Shown here one piece after another: positions 16,454 through 24,689 of a DNA stretch of 32,682 nucleotides. This DNA comes from Fastidiosipila sp963510375 (lineage in GTDB: Bacteria; Bacillota; Clostridia; Saccharofermentanales; Fastidiosipilaceae). The stretch spans positions 1 through 32,682 of the forward strand of contig CAUPES010000014.1 of the NCBI GenBank assembly GCA_963510375.1. The letters are read 5' to 3'. Position 1 is the first letter of the stretch; each line of letters opens with the position of its first letter. Made by a program: the position numbers and the translations under genes. Below the pieces are notes generated by a model, which made no database searches, was not told where the DNA came from, and worked only from the letters and a program-made list of their open reading frames with translations.

Positions 16454-16651
16454 ACAGTTATCTCCACTTTTTATTGGTATTCAAAAGTATAATTAACTTT
16501 TAACTATTTTAACTTCAAACTAATTTTAATAGCTTAACATATAAGAAATAGAATTTATTTCGCTTAATTTTTATTGTATTCTAATTAATCCTTAGCATGC
16601 ATTTTTGTAAGCGATATACTATATCTATATTTTCATTTTTGGAGGTAAATC

Positions 16652-17399
16652 GTGAAAGTAGAGATTTGGGCTCATAGAGGATACACAAAAGAGTTTCCAG
16701 AAAACAAGTTTAGAAGCAATTAAATCAGCTATTGAACATGGCGCTGATGGAGTTGAAATTGATGTACAGAGGACAAAAGATGGAGAATTGGTAGTAATCC
16801 ATGACGAATATCTCGAACGTCTTACCAGCTTAAACAAATTTGTTTGGGAAGTAGATTACAAAGATTTAAAAACTCTGTATATATTAGATACAAATAAAAA
16901 AATTACTGAATGTCATGTACCAAAACTAACAGATGTTCTAGATTTGTTTATAGGAAAAAAGACCAAGTTAAATATAGAAATTAAAGATAGTTTTTACCCA
17001 TATCCTAATTTACCAGCAGAGGTAGTTAAGGAAGTTGCAAGTAGAAATTTACAGGAGCAAATCATTTATAGTTCTTTTAACCATAACACTATTAAATACT
17101 TGGTGGACCAAGGTTTAGGTGATTACAGTGGTTTCTTGTATGGAGAAATAATTTATGATCCAGCTACATATGCAAAGAATATTGGAGCTAAATACATTCA
17201 TCCATCAGGAAGTAACATGGTATTGTATAATTATGTTGAAGATATTGATGCTGCAGGATTTAAATTGAATGTTTGGACTCTTAATAGTGATGAGCATATT
17301 AAGTATGCTTTGGAAAAGAACATTAATGCAATTATTACAGACGAGATGACAAGGGCTATGGAGTTAAGAGATGCTTTTGTTTCTCAGAAAGAGAAGTAA
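16652..17399 (+). pseudogene. Glycerophosphodiester phosphodiesterase with a +1 frameshift
   Basis: A GTG at 16652 with GGAGGT upstream starts VKVEIWAHRGYTKEFPEN, the GDPD opening with the catalytic HRG. The frame then meets TAA at 16721-16723. Dropping one A around 16706 restores SLEAIKSAIEHGADGVEIDV and continues through VIHDEYLERLT (catalytic HD), KLNIEIKD and NVWTLNS to the stop at 17397. Restored length is 248 residues, typical of the UgpQ-like family, which hydrolyses glycerophosphodiesters to sn-glycerol-3-phosphate. As written, translation stops after about 23 residues. A real mutation, slippage in AAAACAA or a sequencing error are all possible. The MFS ATG follows directly on its stop. 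Confidence 0.88.
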
Positions 17400-18788
17400 A
17401 TGGAAAAATCACCTCATGATCAAGGCAAGACAAGTGTAGTTCCTAAAAATAAATTAAACTATTGGCAAATTTTATTGATTGGCTTTGGATTTATGGGTTC
17501 AAGTTTAGCTTGGAGCATATACAACTCACAAGTGCCTTTGATTTTAGAAGAAAGATTCTTTTTAAGCGGTACTCTAATTGGCTTGATAATGACAGTCGAT
17601 AATTTTTTTGGTGTCATCTTTCAACCACTAGTAGGTGCTTGGAGTGATAAAACAAGAACGAAATTAGGTCGCAGGATGCCATGGATATTGGTTGGTATAC
17701 CGTTGTGCTCAATTTTCTTTGTTATGATCCCTATACAAGAGAAAATTTGGTCGTTCATGCTAATCATAATTGCATTTAACCTTTTTATGAGTTTGTGGAG
17801 AAGTCCAGTGATTTCCCTAATGCCAGATGTAACAGCGAAGAGCTTACGCAGTCAGGCAAATGGAATTATTAATTTAATGGGCGGTTTAGGTGCAGTCATT
17901 GCGTTTGTGACCGCTGGTATGCTCTCTGATATTGGAGGCAAAAGATTTTACCCATTCCTTTTAGGCTCATTGTTTATGCTTGCTGCTTTTGTGGTTTTGC
18001 TGGTCTATGTTAGGGAGCCAGATGCTATTCTATATCGTAGAGAAAGAGGTTTGATGATTAGTGATAAGCTAGCTAATCGTTGGGCTGAAGATTCCTTGAG
18101 AAGTATTGAAGCGGAGGAGAGAGAATACTCTGATGCAGAACTAAAAGGTTTACTATCTAATGAAAAAGCTGAACTTGAAGAAGACAAAAGTAATGAGCTT
18201 TCAGGGTTAACAGTGTTTAAGAAATTATCTTCAAAGGAAAAAGGTAATTTAGCAGCTTTATTGTTAGCTATCCTTGCATGGTTTATGGGCTACAATGCGA
18301 TTGAGACATTCTTTACTTTATTTGCTACAAATGCTTTTGGAATGAGTGGTGGAAGTGCTACCATGATGTTGACAGCTTTTTCGCTATGCTTTTTAGTGTT
18401 CGCAATACCAGCAGGTTATATAGGAGCAAGAATAGGCAAGAAGCGTGCTATCAAGATTGGTTTGATCGGAGTAACAATATTATTCTCCATGGTGCTATTT
18501 AATCCATCCCCTTGGCTACTAGCTTCAATACTCGTAGCTGGAGGTGCTTTTTGGTCATTGGTAAACATAAATTCCTTGCCGCTTATTTTGGAGTTTTCTG
18601 CTAGCAATACGGTAGGAGCTTTTACAGGATATTATTACTTTTTCTCATTTACAGCATCAATTTTAAGTCCGATTTTGTTTGGCTGGATAAAAGACTTTGT
18701 AGGCAGCTATTCTCCACTGTTTTTATACGCTGTCATTTGTTTTATTTTTGCATATTTAGCTATGAATTTTGTGGGAGAAGAAAAGTAG
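17400..18788 (+). CDS. MFS transporter of the GPH/SLC45-like type
   Basis: 462 residues with about 12 membrane helices and a long acidic cytosolic loop at about 205-275. The loop after helix 2 contains DNFFGVIFQPLVGAWSDKTR, followed by GRRMPWI, the signature of the glycoside-pentoside-hexuronide/SLC45 branch. Related carriers move sugars or glycosides with H+ or Na+. The ATG directly abuts the TAA of the phosphodiesterase gene (TAAATG), so translation should be coupled. The pairing suggests uptake of a glycerol- or sugar-phosphodiester-related compound, but this is inference. Confidence 0.88.
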   Translation: MEKSPHDQGKTSVVPKNKLNYWQILLIGFGFMGSSLAWSIYNSQVPLILEERFFLSGTLIGLIMTVDNFFGVIFQPLVGAWSDKTRTKLGRRMPWILVGIPLCSIFFVMIPIQEKIWSFMLIIIAFNLFMSLWRSPVISLMPDVTAKSLRSQANGIINLMGGLGAVIAFVTAGMLSDIGGKRFYPFLLGSLFMLAAFVVLLVYVREPDAILYRRERGLMISDKLANRWAEDSLRSIEAEEREYSDAELKGLLSNEKAELEEDKSNELSGLTVFKKLSSKEKGNLAALLLAILAWFMGYNAIETFFTLFATNAFGMSGGSATMMLTAFSLCFLVFAIPAGYIGARIGKKRAIKIGLIGVTILFSMVLFNPSPWLLASILVAGGAFWSLVNINSLPLILEFSASNTVGAFTGYYYFFSFTASILSPILFGWIKDFVGSYSPLFLYAVICFIFAYLAMNFVGEEK

Positions 18789-18813
18789 TTTTTGAATAGA
18801 GTAGAGTTTAAAG

Positions 18814-18854
18814 AGCACATATTTTGGACTGTAATCTAAAATATGTGCTATAAT
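18814..18854 (+). promoter_or_regulatory. Perfect 12-bp inverted repeat overlapping the P1B-ATPase promoter
   Basis: AGCACATATTTT (18814-18825), a 12-base spacer and AAAATATGTGCT (18838-18849). The right arm runs into the extended -10 TGCTATAAT (18846-18854), and TTGGAC at 18824 may be a -35. It could end the MFS transcript, but the overlap with a promoter suggests an operator for a metal-responsive regulator. Confidence 0.65.
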
Positions 18855-18935
18855 TTATTTTATGTTTAAAAAGCGTTACATGATTAAATCACAATAATTT
18901 AATTGTGTTAATTAGAAATTGAAAGGGAGTTTTGG

Positions 18936-20762
18936 ATGAAGTTTTTAGAGAAATTTACTAGCATGCAACAAGTTCTAGTAGTCATTATTTTAGGTGTAAT
19001 AGCCGGAGTGGCAGAATTCGGATTTAAGATGCCTGAAGTCGCTCAAGGTATAATGATTTTCATTGGTATTGCCTTATGTTTCATAATGGTAGTCGAGATG
19101 ATAGAGACTTTCAAAGAAGGTATGTTCGGTGTTGATATTTTAGCTGTAACAGCTATTTTAGCAACTCTATATGTAGGTGAGTACTGGGCAACCTTTATGC
19201 TAGCAGTCATGATTACAGGTGGTGGTGCTTTAGAAGAGTATGCTCACGGACAGGCTAGTAGAGAGTTAGAAGCATTATTAGAAAATAATCCTCAATCTGC
19301 ACATGTAATTCGTGGTGAAGAAACTGTGGATATACCCGTTTCCCAAGTTAAGGTTGGAGATGTTATTCTTGTAAGGGCTAATGAGTTAGTACCAGTTGAT
19401 GGTATTTTGTTAGATGAGCATGCAAGTCTAGACCAGTCTCAAATGACTGGAGAATCTTTACCTATATCAATTACAAAAGGTGAGGAAGTCCTTTCAGGTA
19501 CTCTTAACCAAGAGAGTGCATTTAGAGTTGAGGTTACTAAGTCAGCGGCAGAGAGTAGTTACCAACAGTTGGTTAAATTAGTTGAAGAGAGTAAGAATCG
19601 TCCATCTAACTTTGTTAGATTAGCAGATCGCTATGCGGTACCTTTCACAATAATTGCGTATGTTATAGCATTTGCTGCTTGGGCAATCACTGGTAATATT
19701 ACTAGATTTGCAGAGGTGTTAGTTGTTGCGTCACCTTGTCCATTATTGATTTCTGCGCCTATGGCGATGATTTCAGGTATATCCAGATCTAGTGCGAATG
19801 GTATAATTGTTAAGTCTGGTACAACCTTAGAGAAGATGGCTAAGGCTAAGACAATAGCTTTTGACAAGACTGGTACAATAACTGCTGGTAAATTAGCAGT
19901 AGATAAGGTCGTAGTTGCTAATGATAAGTTTAACGAGAATGAGTTACTGCGTTTAGCTGCTTCAGTAGAACAATCATCACCACACATCTTAGCAAGGTCT
20001 ATAATTAGTGAGACTCAAGATAGAGATATAGATATCAAAGTTGCTGATAACGTTGAAGAAGTCACAGCACAAGGAGTTAAAGGTACAGTTGATGGACATA
20101 TAGTAAAAGCAGGTAAAGCTGAATTTGCACATGCTGATGCTGTAAATGTAGATCAAACAGCCGTATTCTTATCTGTAGATGATGAATATGTTGGATATAT
20201 AAGTTTTGAGGATGTAATTCGTCATGAATCTAAGGCTACAATTGCTCGCTTGAAAGAATTTGGAGTTGAGAATACAGTAATGCTTACTGGTGATAGAACT
20301 TCAATAGCTGAGAAGATTAAAGAAGAATCAGGCGTAGCTAGTGTAAGAGCTGAGCTTTTGCCACAAGATAAAATTGATATAATTGATAAAGTTGTTGAAA
20401 ACCAAAGACCTGTTGTTATGGTTGGAGATGGTGTTAATGATGCGCCAGCATTGGCAGCTGCAGACGTGGGAATTGCTATGGGTGCACATGGATCAACAGC
20501 AGCATCAGAAACAGCAGATGCAGTTATTGTAAAAGATGACTTATCTAAAGTTTCAGACTTAATGGGAATTGCTAAGAGAACATTAAATGTTGCCAAAGAG
20601 TCTGTATTAATCGGTATAATATTATCTATCGGCTTAATGTTTGTTGCAGCATTTGGCTTGATACCAGCATTCTGGGGAGCTGTAGCTCAAGAAGGTTTAG
20701 ACCTAGTATCCATGGTCTTAGCATTGAGAGCTAGAACTCCAGGTAAGGAAGAACGAAAATAA
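18936..20762 (+). CDS. P1B-type heavy-metal-translocating ATPase
   Basis: 608 residues without an N-terminal metal-binding HMA domain. Actuator motif TGES (about 170), transmembrane SPCPL (S266-P267-C268-P269), phosphorylation site DKTGT (D310), and GDGVNDAPAL near 498. SPC rather than CPC is typical of the P1B-4 group (Co, Zn, Fe(II) export; ZosA/CzcP/PfeT), but the last helix has AQEGLDLVSMV where that group usually has HEGG, so ion choice is uncertain. GGGAG is upstream. It is followed 18 bases later by the lipoprotein gene. It probably protects against excess metal. Confidence 0.93.
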   Translation: MKFLEKFTSMQQVLVVIILGVIAGVAEFGFKMPEVAQGIMIFIGIALCFIMVVEMIETFKEGMFGVDILAVTAILATLYVGEYWATFMLAVMITGGGALEEYAHGQASRELEALLENNPQSAHVIRGEETVDIPVSQVKVGDVILVRANELVPVDGILLDEHASLDQSQMTGESLPISITKGEEVLSGTLNQESAFRVEVTKSAAESSYQQLVKLVEESKNRPSNFVRLADRYAVPFTIIAYVIAFAAWAITGNITRFAEVLVVASPCPLLISAPMAMISGISRSSANGIIVKSGTTLEKMAKAKTIAFDKTGTITAGKLAVDKVVVANDKFNENELLRLAASVEQSSPHILARSIISETQDRDIDIKVADNVEEVTAQGVKGTVDGHIVKAGKAEFAHADAVNVDQTAVFLSVDDEYVGYISFEDVIRHESKATIARLKEFGVENTVMLTGDRTSIAEKIKEESGVASVRAELLPQDKIDIIDKVVENQRPVVMVGDGVNDAPALAAADVGIAMGAHGSTAASETADAVIVKDDLSKVSDLMGIAKRTLNVAKESVLIGIILSIGLMFVAAFGLIPAFWGAVAQEGLDLVSMVLALRARTPGKEERK

Positions 20763-20780
20763 TGAGGAGGAAAATTAGCT

Positions 20781-22064
20781 TTGGCAAGAGGAAGGAAGAT
20801 AGGATTTACTAAAACAATAGCGTTTATGCTATCGGTGTTGCTTTTGACATCTTGCAAAGCTGAAACTCCAAGTAAGGTTTACGATTTTTCTGCAGAGGAA
20901 AATCAAGATTATATTTTTGATAATTACCCAGATATTCCGGGGAAAACAGAAGCTGAGAAATTCCTAGAATCCAGATATCCAGGCATGGATTTTGAATTCG
21001 TAGAAGAGCGAAAAGTTTCTGAAGAGGCAAACTATAATAGTCTGTCTGACCCTGAGATTATCTGGGTTTTTAAAAATTCAATTGCAGGTAATTTTAATGT
21101 CTATTTAGACTACAGTGCAGTTATAGGTGCAGATTATTATAAGACAAGTTTTGCGACAGATTTTCAGTTAGAGTTGCTTAACAAGCTTTTGCCAAAGGTT
21201 ACTGCTGAACTAAGCCCAGAAGAACGAAGCAAAATTATTGAACTGCCAAAATATTTGGATTATTCAGTTTCAAGATTAGGTTTGCAATTTACCAGTGTGG
21301 AAGATATAGGAGAAACACTAAATTTAGCCAGAAAGCTCGATAGAAAACTAAAAGAAGAATATCAGGGATTTAATCTTAGATTCCTTTTCTATGCTGATAG
21401 GAGCGAAATTGCTGATGATTTTAAGGTTTTGTGTGGAGCTTATGATATGTCTCAGAATGTAGATGATGACATTTTATTAAAAGATATTAAATATAATGAT
21501 TTAATTTTCTCAATACAGAGTCAAACTGGTTTAGATAAATTTACCCAAGAACAAATTGAAGCAGCAGTTGCAGACACTAGTAGAGATAATTATCAATTCA
21601 GATATATAGACCTTGGTGTGATGACCTTGGAGAATATTTTGGAGTATGCAGATAACAAGGATAAGAAAGCTGATATTAAGGTTTGGAAAGATTTAGCAAA
21701 TAATTCATATGGTGCCGAATCTATCCAAATGGCTACCTTATACAGGATACTTGAAAGAACAAATTATCCAAGTCTTGAGGGTAATTCAAACGATTTTTCT
21801 TTTATTGGCGCTAATAATAAGAAGTATGAATTCTCTTATAATTTTAGAATAAAAGAATCTACTGAAGAGCAAATTAAGATTAAAGGTGAAGATTATACTG
21901 TAGAGCAGAAACTTAAATTCTTAGGTCCAGATTTTTATTATAAAGTTGATGGTAAAAAGGTTTATTTTGATAATTTAAATCCTACTTTTAACTCGATTAC
22001 ATATGACGAATTTACAGTTATGACAGCGAAATATTTGAGAAATCTTTGGGAAGAAGTGCGTTAG
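20781..22064 (+). CDS. Predicted lipoprotein of unknown function
   Basis: 427 residues from a TTG start that has AGGAGG upstream. A basic N-terminus, a hydrophobic segment and the lipobox LLTSC with C25 give a type II signal peptide, so the protein is anchored on the outer face of the membrane. The mature part is acidic and mixed alpha/beta, with no recognised domain. It includes LGLQFTSVEDIGETLNLARK and a C-terminal KYEFSYNFRIKESTEEQI. It is coupled to the metal ATPase gene (18 bases), hinting at a shared stimulus, though a metal-binding motif is not obvious. Confidence 0.8.
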   Translation: MARGRKIGFTKTIAFMLSVLLLTSCKAETPSKVYDFSAEENQDYIFDNYPDIPGKTEAEKFLESRYPGMDFEFVEERKVSEEANYNSLSDPEIIWVFKNSIAGNFNVYLDYSAVIGADYYKTSFATDFQLELLNKLLPKVTAELSPEERSKIIELPKYLDYSVSRLGLQFTSVEDIGETLNLARKLDRKLKEEYQGFNLRFLFYADRSEIADDFKVLCGAYDMSQNVDDDILLKDIKYNDLIFSIQSQTGLDKFTQEQIEAAVADTSRDNYQFRYIDLGVMTLENILEYADNKDKKADIKVWKDLANNSYGAESIQMATLYRILERTNYPSLEGNSNDFSFIGANNKKYEFSYNFRIKESTEEQIKIKGEDYTVEQKLKFLGPDFYYKVDGKKVYFDNLNPTFNSITYDEFTVMTAKYLRNLWEEVR

Positions 22065-22079
22065 GTCTAATATAAGTAA

Positions 22080-22088
22080 TGTTATAAT
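22080..22088 (+). promoter_or_regulatory. Extended -10 promoter before the acidic protein gene
   Basis: TGTTATAAT, identical with the pepO element, lies 31 bases before the ATG at 22120. Confidence 0.5.
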
Positions 22089-22119
22089 CTATATATTATT
22101 TGGAATATGGAGAATAACT

Positions 22120-22911
22120 ATGACTTTATTAGAATGGTCTAGTATCAATATTTTAATGTCTAAAAAAATGGCAAAAAAATTCTCTGAAGCAAAAAGTAAT
22201 GCAGATTTTCGTAGAGCAGGAGAGGAACTCATTAGTTTTATTGCAGGGTTTCACCTGGAAATACAAGCTTTAAATGATGATAGTACCGACTTAATTATTT
22301 ATAACAGAACGGATAGAACTGGTATTTATTTGAAAGTTGAGGATAGAGAATTTACTAGTACAGTAATTTTTTTGACTGATGAATTAAGGGAGTTAATCAA
22401 AGAACGTTTTGCCAAGGATTTGGAAGAAGACCAAAAGATGCTTGAAGATATAATGGAACAATTAGATCAAGGTATCATCAGTTATGATGATATGGTTGAT
22501 GCGGTCGAAATATTCGAAGAATTTCATGGCTTGGCTGAACTTGATGATTATGAGAATATGCACTATTGCGAGATACATGGGCAATATGAAGCAATCGAAG
22601 GATTTTATGAAGATATAGATAATGCTGAAACTGATTTCTTTGAAGATGAAGAAGATTACGACGTAGACGATGAAGGCGACGAAGACGACTTCATGGAAGA
22701 CAATGAAGATGATTTTATAGAAAACGGCTTCGACAATAGTGAATTCACAGAAGAAACTAACTGTGATGAATATTTTGACGATGATTTCGAAGATGATGAT
22801 GCAGCAGATGAATATTATGAAGAAGATTTCGAAGATGAAGATTATGAAGGATTAGAAGATTTCGATGATGGAGATGATAATATTGATCCTGATGGTGATT
22901 TTTTCTACTAA
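22120..22911 (+). CDS. Hypothetical protein with an extremely acidic C-terminal tail
   Basis: 263 residues. Residues 1-135 look like an ordinary folded domain with alpha/beta alternation (EELISFIAGFHLEIQALNDD, then RTGIYLKVEDREF). A CEIH segment follows near 145. The last ~100 residues are almost solid Asp/Glu with spaced Phe and Tyr, an intrinsically disordered polyanion. It has its own promoter, and the antiporter gene starts 31 bases downstream. The tail could bind cations or basic proteins or act as a DNA mimic; the sequence does not decide. The codons are balanced (gat/gac, gaa), so this is not a simple nucleotide repeat. Confidence 0.75.
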   Translation: MTLLEWSSINILMSKKMAKKFSEAKSNADFRRAGEELISFIAGFHLEIQALNDDSTDLIIYNRTDRTGIYLKVEDREFTSTVIFLTDELRELIKERFAKDLEEDQKMLEDIMEQLDQGIISYDDMVDAVEIFEEFHGLAELDDYENMHYCEIHGQYEAIEGFYEDIDNAETDFFEDEEDYDVDDEGDEDDFMEDNEDDFIENGFDNSEFTEETNCDEYFDDDFEDDDAADEYYEEDFEDEDYEGLEDFDDGDDNIDPDGDFFY

Positions 22912-22942
22912 CTTAAAATATACAAGATAGAAGGAGAGAGGA

Positions 22943-24658
22943 ATGGGATTTCTTTTAGTAGCAATAGTATTAATTTTAGCGATATTTGCAATTAACTTTT
23001 CTAGAAAGACAGGTTTGCCTTCTTTATTACTTTTCTTGGTATTAGGTTTAGTTGCAAATAATTTTGTGACATTTGAAAATTATCACTTAGCTGATAAGTT
23101 TGCCACTTTGGCATTAGTTGTTATTATGTTTTATGGTGGTTTTGGTACCAGTTGGAAAATGGGCAAACCAGTTGTAAAACAAGCAGCAATTTTATCGAGT
23201 TTAGGTACAGCTGCAACTGCGCTAATCACAGGGGCATTTGCTTATTTCGTTTTAAAGTTCCCTGTTTTAGAAAGCTTCTTATTAGGATCCATTGTAGGTT
23301 CAACAGATTATGCATCAGTTGCTAACGCTTTAAGTTCTCAAAATTTAAACCTTAAATACAGGACTGGTTCGATACTTGAACTTGAGAGTGGTTCTAACGA
23401 CCCTTTTGCTTATACATTAACTATGATTTTCTTATCACTAATTGTAGGAACAGAGATTTCAGTTCCTTTAATGATAATTAAACAAATTTCATTAGGTTTA
23501 ATCTTAGGATTTGCTTTTGCCTGGCTAGTAGCTAAATTATTTGAAATTGTTAACTTAGCAAAGGATGGTTTAGCTATAGTCTTTATGTCAGCAATGGCAC
23601 TTTTAGCATACTCATTTACTATAGTAGTCGGAGGTAATGGCTTCTTAGCTGTATATATCTTTGGAATTGTTATTGGTAATAAGCAATTCTTAGGTAAACG
23701 AGATATTGTATTCTTCTTCGATGGTTTATCTGAGCTTATGAATATTGGATTGTTCTTTATCTTAGGTCTATTGGCAACTCCGGAGAAAATTTTGGCGACC
23801 TTGCCAATAGCGGTGGTAATTATGTTGTTTATGACCTTTGTAAGTCGTCCAACTTCTGTGTTTGGTTTAATGCTTCCATTTAAACTTAAGTTTAATCAGT
23901 TATTAACTTTATCTTGGGCAGGCTTAAGAGGTGCCGCTGCGATTGCCTTTGCTATTATGGCAGTAAACAGCGGAGCGAATTTTAGTATAGATATTTATCA
24001 TATTGTATTTGGGATTTGTTTAGTTTCTTCACTTGTTCAAGGTTCTTTAATGAGTCCAGTTGCTAAATGGACAAAAATGGTTGACCCTTCTGATACGAAA
24101 TACACTTCGTTCAACGCTCACTCTGACAAAGGTAGAATTAGTTTCTTGAAGACTGTTATTGAACCGAGTAGTAATTTGATTGGACAGCAAGTTAAAGATC
24201 TTAATATGAACTTTGACTATATTGTTGCCAAGATAGAAAGAAATGGTGAGACAGTTATTCCGAGAGGTAATGTTGAGTTTAAAGAAGGTGACGTAGTTGT
24301 CATCGGTGGAGCTGAATATTTTGATGAATATGGTCAAGATCTAATTGAATTTACTTTGAGCGAAGGTCATCCATATTCCAACCATAAGCTAAGAGATTTG
24401 AACTTAAGTGAGAATAAATTAATTTTAACAATTGCTAGAAACGATATTTTAATCCCTGCTGAAGGAGACACAATGCTGTTGCCAGGAGATAGAGTATTAC
24501 TATTATCTGATGATGAAGCTCACATTCACTATGAAGATGAACCAGAGAACAGTGACAAAGAGCATGTTGAGCTTAGAGTTAAGGAAGCAGAAGAAGCTGC
24601 TACACTTGAGCAAGCTGCCCTTGAGGAAAATATTTCAGAGAATGCCGCTGCAAAATAA
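22943..24658 (+). CDS. CPA1-family cation/proton antiporter with two RCK_C domains (NhaP2/CvrA-like)
   Basis: 571 residues. About 12-13 membrane helices (1-390) carry GSIVGSTDYASV and ELESGSNDPFAY, the CPA1 ion-binding region with the ND acid pair. Two TrkA_C (RCK_C) domains follow, around 405-465 (NLIGQQVKDLNM, FKEGDVVVIGG) and 475-530 (HKLRDLNLSE, LLPGDRVLLLS), then an acidic tail. The layout fits NhaP2/CvrA K+/H+ antiporters that protect against excess K+ or alkali; RCK_C domains may sense a nucleotide. AAGGAG precedes the ATG. Probably co-transcribed with the acidic protein gene before it. Confidence 0.92.
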   Translation: MGFLLVAIVLILAIFAINFSRKTGLPSLLLFLVLGLVANNFVTFENYHLADKFATLALVVIMFYGGFGTSWKMGKPVVKQAAILSSLGTAATALITGAFAYFVLKFPVLESFLLGSIVGSTDYASVANALSSQNLNLKYRTGSILELESGSNDPFAYTLTMIFLSLIVGTEISVPLMIIKQISLGLILGFAFAWLVAKLFEIVNLAKDGLAIVFMSAMALLAYSFTIVVGGNGFLAVYIFGIVIGNKQFLGKRDIVFFFDGLSELMNIGLFFILGLLATPEKILATLPIAVVIMLFMTFVSRPTSVFGLMLPFKLKFNQLLTLSWAGLRGAAAIAFAIMAVNSGANFSIDIYHIVFGICLVSSLVQGSLMSPVAKWTKMVDPSDTKYTSFNAHSDKGRISFLKTVIEPSSNLIGQQVKDLNMNFDYIVAKIERNGETVIPRGNVEFKEGDVVVIGGAEYFDEYGQDLIEFTLSEGHPYSNHKLRDLNLSENKLILTIARNDILIPAEGDTMLLPGDRVLLLSDDEAHIHYEDEPENSDKEHVELRVKEAEEAATLEQAALEENISENAAAK

Positions 24659-24689
24659 TTAGAAACAAAAGTTTAAGGTAAGGGGAACG

